A DNA stretch of 64,000 nucleotides from Paenibacillus sp. OK003 (GTDB lineage: Bacteria; Bacillota; Bacilli; Paenibacillales; Paenibacillaceae), in contig NZ_FOBD01000011.1 of the NCBI RefSeq assembly GCF_900109515.1, forward strand, positions 124,001 to 188,000. Direction: 5' to 3'. The position numbers and the translations under genes were made by a program. The notes beneath the pieces are model-generated. The model searched no databases and had not been told where the DNA came from. It saw nothing but the letters and a program-made list of their open reading frames with translations. Positions 60,113 to 64,000 of this stretch are shown here, in pieces. Every line of letters begins with the position of its first letter. The first letter of the stretch is position 1.

Positions 60113-60178
60113 AAATGATTTTTTATAAATATAGCGATCTATCATGTTTGTGTCAACTATTAAATAGAAACGTCCCCC

Positions 60179-61378
60179 TTATTCTGTCGATGATCCCTGA
60201 TTTGTGATTTTAATTTTGATATCATACGTGATTGGGACTTCACTAAACGTCTCGTCCCAGTTATTTTTAATTTTCTTCCATACCCGTGGATACTTGATCC
60301 GCAGTTTATCGCTAAACCCAGCTGCATCCACCTTGTAGACATGCTGCATTTTGTGAAGCAATTCCTCTACCTGTTGTTCAGCCATATGACTGAAATCCTT
60401 CTCCAGACCATCCAGATAACGCTCGGAGCCTTTCGCTTCCGGAGCTGTCCAATTTTCCATAAACCAGCCGTCTGATTCAATTTGAACATGAAATGAAATA
60501 TCATCCCCCTTAACTGTGGGAATAATCTTCGATTTGATGTGTTTAATCTCATAGGTTATCGTGCTCCCGTCTTTGGGTGTATATGTCTTAACGACTCCAC
60601 CTATCGCTTTTCCTTGTATCCAGGATAGGCCCTCCATGTCCGTTTGATTCAGACTTCCGATCCATCGGTTCGTTTTCCCGCTGAAAATGGCCGCTCCCGA
60701 AAATTTGTGCTCCCCCTCATAGGAGATAACATTTTGCAGCAAATAGCTTGATCCCGATTGCATGGTCGCGTCCAGTTTGGCGAGGGACACCGGTGGCAAA
60801 ATTTTATTGGTACGATACACATTGTCCACAAGTCCGGTAAGATAGAATGAAGGAATCTCACTGGGATCGTTGGACGTCAAAGCATCCAGTGCCCTCCGAT
60901 CACTGACAACAACCAGACAGCTTGGCCGAATATCATTATCACGCAACACAAAATCAAGCAGTTGATCCAGTCTGAATTTTCGGGCCACCTCAGAGGACAC
61001 AACGATGACTTTCAGATGATGTCCAATCAGCGGCCGGTCTCTTCTCAGAGAGAACTGACGAAATATCTGTATTACTGAATCCCCTGTTAATTGTTCGTTA
61101 AAATAGGATTTCCCTGCGCCAGGTGATCCTTGCTGACTCTCTTCCTTGGATGATCCTTTAGGAACAATCTGAACCGTAGCCGTGATATTGTTCCTTTTCG
61201 GGTAGTGTCCCCCCTGTTCATTCACACTCTTCTCAAATTCCGTCTCTTTGGCCATATCAAGACCCAGTCCAACGTACACACTAAGATCCTCAATCTCCTT
61301 GCTGCTCCAGCATCCAGAGGTAAACAACAGCAGCATTAATCCAGGCAGCAATAGCGCTAATCTCACCTTGCGACTCAT
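60179..61378 (-). CDS. GerC-type spore germination lipoprotein
   Basis: 399 residues of the Ger(x)C family. The signal peptide ends in FTSGCW with a lipidated Cys. Family landmarks: SKEIEDLSVYVGLGLD near the N-terminus, FSLRRDRPLIGHHLKVIVVSSEVAR, the switch to VSDRRALDAL and a C-terminal ERYLDGLEKDFSHMAEQQVEELLHKMQ helix. It is the third gene of the germinant receptor operon and overlaps gerB by 4 bases. It acts in the spore inner membrane. Confidence 0.93.
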   Translation of the reverse strand: MSRKVRLALLLPGLMLLLFTSGCWSSKEIEDLSVYVGLGLDMAKETEFEKSVNEQGGHYPKRNNITATVQIVPKGSSKEESQQGSPGAGKSYFNEQLTGDSVIQIFRQFSLRRDRPLIGHHLKVIVVSSEVARKFRLDQLLDFVLRDNDIRPSCLVVVSDRRALDALTSNDPSEIPSFYLTGLVDNVYRTNKILPPVSLAKLDATMQSGSSYLLQNVISYEGEHKFSGAAIFSGKTNRWIGSLNQTDMEGLSWIQGKAIGGVVKTYTPKDGSTITYEIKHIKSKIIPTVKGDDISFHVQIESDGWFMENWTAPEAKGSERYLDGLEKDFSHMAEQQVEELLHKMQHVYKVDAAGFSDKLRIKYPRVWKKIKNNWDETFSEVPITYDIKIKITNQGSSTE

Positions 61379-62475
61379 GCATACTTCCCTCCTTTTTTGC
61401 GGATGAAGCTAATCAGCAGCAGAACTGTAGGCAGAATCCCAAACAGATAAATAGATAAATTACCCACCGCATCCCCCAACACAAATGTTTCATTCACATC
61501 CTTGGGAATTAAGGCAATGATATAAATGACAGGCAACAGGATAAACATAGCCGGTAAAATTTTCTTACTTTTGAACAACTGGGCACATCCAACCGTAGCC
61601 ACATAGTGTGTGATCGAGAAGGTCGAGAAGATTTGCATGATCCAGATCACGAGAAGAAGTGATTCAAAACGTTCAAAGATCAACCCCTGAAGCTCGAAAC
61701 TCCTCATCAGATCCAGAGTAGGCCACGTTCGAGTTTTCATGCCTTCGATGGAAAGACTTCCGATGACCATAACTACCGTAATTAAATAGATGCCTGTTGG
61801 AACGAGCGTACCCCACATTACCGCTTTGATCCCTTTTTGCGGATGCTGCATAAAGGCCATGATGACAAACATAACTTCATAACCCGTATACGCAAGCAAA
61901 GTCGACTTAAGTCCCTTGAATACCGGCATTATTCCCTCTCCCAAGACGGGTCTCAGGTTATTAATTTCAAACAGTTTGCTGCTCAGCAAAATCGCGATGA
62001 CAAAAATGATCAGTGTGATAGGCAAAATAATTTCGAATAGACGTGCTACTGCACCCAGGCCACCTGAGTTCAAGTAGACGCCAACCCACATGAAGACCAT
62101 AACAATCGCCCATACCGGTGTTCCTTCCAGCAGATAAAGTCCGGTTACTTCTGCCATGACCCGAATTTCAAATGCAGAGATGACGAGGAAATAGATGATC
62201 ACAACCATTCCCAATATAAAAGCAATCCATGAACCTGTTATTTCCTTAACAAACTGAAAACCCGTTTTGCCAGGAAAACGTCGGCACAGGATGACGAGCA
62301 TAATACCGATAAACGTGGCGATCAGCCCGGATATGATGATGGAAATCCAGACATCCGGTGTGTCAACTGCCTCAACCGTAGTACGCGGAAGTGTTAAAAT
62401 CCCAGCGCCCAGCATGTAATTGATGATGATGACTCCGGTCTGGGTTGTCGTCAGCTTATCCGTGGAACGGTTCAC
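61375..62475 (-). CDS. GerB-type spore germination permease
   Basis: 366-residue APC-like membrane protein with ten hydrophobic helices, the germinant-binding subunit of Ger receptors. QTGVIIINYMLGAGILTLPRTTVEAVDTPDVW is the typical first helix and loop. The start is GTG 62475 with AGAGG before it. It lies 53 bases after the GerA-type gene and couples through ATGA to the GerC-type gene. The germinant cannot be deduced from sequence. Confidence 0.93.
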   Translation of the reverse strand: MNRSTDKLTTTQTGVIIINYMLGAGILTLPRTTVEAVDTPDVWISIIISGLIATFIGIMLVILCRRFPGKTGFQFVKEITGSWIAFILGMVVIIYFLVISAFEIRVMAEVTGLYLLEGTPVWAIVMVFMWVGVYLNSGGLGAVARLFEIILPITLIIFVIAILLSSKLFEINNLRPVLGEGIMPVFKGLKSTLLAYTGYEVMFVIMAFMQHPQKGIKAVMWGTLVPTGIYLITVVMVIGSLSIEGMKTRTWPTLDLMRSFELQGLIFERFESLLLVIWIMQIFSTFSITHYVATVGCAQLFKSKKILPAMFILLPVIYIIALIPKDVNETFVLGDAVGNLSIYLFGILPTVLLLISFIRKKGGKYA

Positions 62476-62528
62476 GTTATCACCTCTTTGCTCTAGGTTT
62501 AAATGTTTATTTTATGTTTGCTGTTCAT

Positions 62529-64000
62529 CTATTTTTTGCGATCCGGATCGGTAGGGTTCATCATGCGCGGACGTCGCCTCATCACCTTTAATGGGGCACG
62601 GATCAGAAAGTCCTTCCATTCGCTCAAGCTATACGGGACCACTGGACTGACATAGGGAACCCCAAAGCTTTTCAAGCGCACGAGATGGCTGCAAATAAAC
62701 AGGAAGAACATAATCACCCCGAATAATCCAAGCGCCGCTGCACTGAACATACCTGTAAAACGCAAAATGCGCAGTGTAATTCCAGCACTATAGGTAGGGA
62801 TGGAAAAGGAGGAGATCGCCGTTACCGCAACCACGATAACAAGGAATGGACTGACAATACCAGCCTGCACGGCCGCATCCCCGATAATGAGACCACCGAC
62901 GATGCCCATCGCCGGACCGATCGGTTTGGGCAGACGGATACCAGCCTCGCGCAAAATTTCAATGGCTGTCTCCATAATGAGTGCTTCAATAATGGAAGGG
63001 AACGGTACACCTTTTCGCGTCTCAATAATGGTCAATGCTAACTTGGTGGGAATCAGACCCGGATGAAATGAAATAAAGGAGATGTACAAGGCAGGAGCAA
63101 ATAGCGCAATCATGGCTGCCAGAAAACGGAGCATGCGCAGAAATGTGCCTGGTATCCAGCGCTCGTAATAATCCTCCGGCGATTGCAGCAGCATGCTGAA
63201 GGTTGCGGGCACAATTAAGGCAAAGGGTGTGCCATCAAGCAGTATGGCAACACGCCCCTCTAACATTCCGCTGATTACGCGGTCTGGCCTTTCCGTGTTT
63301 TGAATCTGCTGAAACGGACTCAGCTCATCGTCTTCAATCAGCTGCTCCACATAACCGGATTCCAGCATGACATCCATATCCATTCCTTCTATGCGCCTCT
63401 GGACTTCTGCCACAAGCTCAGGATCGGCAATATCCTCTATATACGCGATAGCGAGATCTTTTTTGATTCGGGTACCCACTTCAAATTTTTGAATAAACAA
63501 ACTCTGATTGCTTCCAAAGCGTCGCAGTATACCTGTATTGTCACTGAGATGCTCGGTAAAACCGATTCTTGGCCCGCGAAGCAATGCTTCGGACAAGGGC
63601 TCTTCAACGTTGCGGCTTATTCCTTTGGGTGTGCCAATCAATAATGCACCTTGCATGCTATCCACAAGAAGTGCATTTTTACCCCCAAGCACTGCCAAGG
63701 CCAGCTCCTGTAACGATTCGGTCTCCTGTATCTGGCTGACAGGCAGAAGTTGATTACTTAGATAGTTCTTAATCTGATGTATATCGGCTGGATGAAGGAA
63801 ACTCCCCTGTTGCAGTTCCGGTACCCCCCTGATCATCAGAGGTGTAATCAGATGCTGATCAATCAATTGCTGGTCCACAAGACCATCGATATACATGACC
63901 GCTGCCCGTGTATTCGTACCTCGTATGGTAAACTCTCGAATATGTACATCAGCATTCTGAGCAAAGGTCTCCTTTGTGCTAATTAAATCGGTAGTATAAT
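62529..64000 (-). CDS. GerA-type spore germination protein, N-terminus outside window
   Basis: At least 490 residues, because the frame stays open to the window end: residues such as VHIREFTIRGTNTRAAVMYIDGLVD run without a stop above 63896. It contains the soluble GerA domain (GLVDQQLIDQHLI, GALLIGTPKGISRNVEEPLSEALLRGPRIGFTEHL) and the membrane part with TRKGVPFPSIIEALIMETAIEILREAG and PIGPAMGIVGGLIIGDAAVQAG. It is the first gene of the gerA-gerB-gerC operon. The start given by the inner ATG at 63896 is not the real one. Confidence 0.93.
   Translation of the reverse strand, partial: YTTDLISTKETFAQNADVHIREFTIRGTNTRAAVMYIDGLVDQQLIDQHLITPLMIRGVPELQQGSFLHPADIHQIKNYLSNQLLPVSQIQETESLQELALAVLGGKNALLVDSMQGALLIGTPKGISRNVEEPLSEALLRGPRIGFTEHLSDNTGILRRFGSNQSLFIQKFEVGTRIKKDLAIAYIEDIADPELVAEVQRRIEGMDMDVMLESGYVEQLIEDDELSPFQQIQNTERPDRVISGMLEGRVAILLDGTPFALIVPATFSMLLQSPEDYYERWIPGTFLRMLRFLAAMIALFAPALYISFISFHPGLIPTKLALTIIETRKGVPFPSIIEALIMETAIEILREAGIRLPKPIGPAMGIVGGLIIGDAAVQAGIVSPFLVIVVAVTAISSFSIPTYSAGITLRILRFTGMFSAAALGLFGVIMFFLFICSHLVRLKSFGVPYVSPVVPYSLSEWKDFLIRAPLKVMRRRPRMMNPTDPDRKK

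Noticed and set aside
1..64000. CRISPR array, tRNA/rRNA genes, insertion sequence or prophage
   Set aside because: No regularly spaced direct repeats, no cloverleaf or rRNA-like sequence, and no transposase, integrase or phage structural protein was seen on either strand.

Overview
The window looks like a chromosomal segment of a Gram-positive, endospore-forming, plant- or soil-associated Firmicute, most likely Paenibacillus (inference). The sequence evidence is a GerA/GerB/GerC germinant-receptor operon at the right edge, a Spo0E-type phosphatase, strong AGGAGG-type ribosome binding sites with several GTG and TTG starts, sigma-A type promoters, an S-box (SAM-I) riboswitch, YesMN-type two-component genes next to LplB/LplC-type permeases, and two proteins with copper-amine-oxidase-like N-terminal (stalk) domains. 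I saw no rRNA, tRNA, IS element, prophage or CRISPR array. Almost all of the window is coding and most genes lie on the minus strand.

Left part (1-19 kb): thioredoxin-like protein, aldo/keto reductase, a 55-residue small protein, phosphoglycerate mutase and a DUF420 membrane protein. A CPA2 cation/proton antiporter follows behind two tandem terminator hairpins. Next comes a gene combining a possible nuclease fold with a winged helix, whose promoter overlaps a very long dyad. An apparent four-gene operon joins an OmpR-type two-component system to phosphatidylserine synthase and a DedA protein. After pyridoxal kinase there is a BcrA/YcbN-type export ABC transporter with its own two-component system, a DegV protein, a second ABC-2 exporter (two permeases plus ATPase) and an aspartoacylase-like hydrolase.

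Middle (19-43 kb): a membrane-anchored esterase and a MerR regulator transcribed from a promoter with a 20-bp spacer filled by a 22-bp perfect palindrome. A complete sucrose/fructan uptake operon (solute-binding protein, two permeases, GH32) is preceded by a consensus promoter covered by two abutting operators and a cre-like box, with a LacI regulator upstream. Then come a FixH/YtkA-like lipoprotein with BdbC, a duplicated-domain secreted protein frameshifted in a 7-base homopolymer, a large folded intergenic element, a second tandem-duplicated secreted protein, and a two-gene unit of unknown function (SUMF1-like fold plus a DUF6138-like protein). A YesMN/Lpl-type carbohydrate system is arranged divergently.

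Right part (43-64 kb): a three-gene operon of a WYL-domain regulator and two diverged tandem paralogues resembling BtrH-type proteins; ArsR with a divergent MFS exporter; a sugar-efflux MFS; Rrf2 with an NTF2-like protein; two sugar or polyol oxidation modules each with an AraC regulator; the SAM-riboswitch-controlled mmuP-mmuM operon; and the gerA-gerB-gerC operon, whose first gene runs off the window. The best candidates for undescribed biology are the WYL/BtrH-like operon, the nuclease-like/winged-helix gene with its dyad, the SUMF1-like/DUF6138 pair, and the attenuated, slippage-prone secreted-protein gene.
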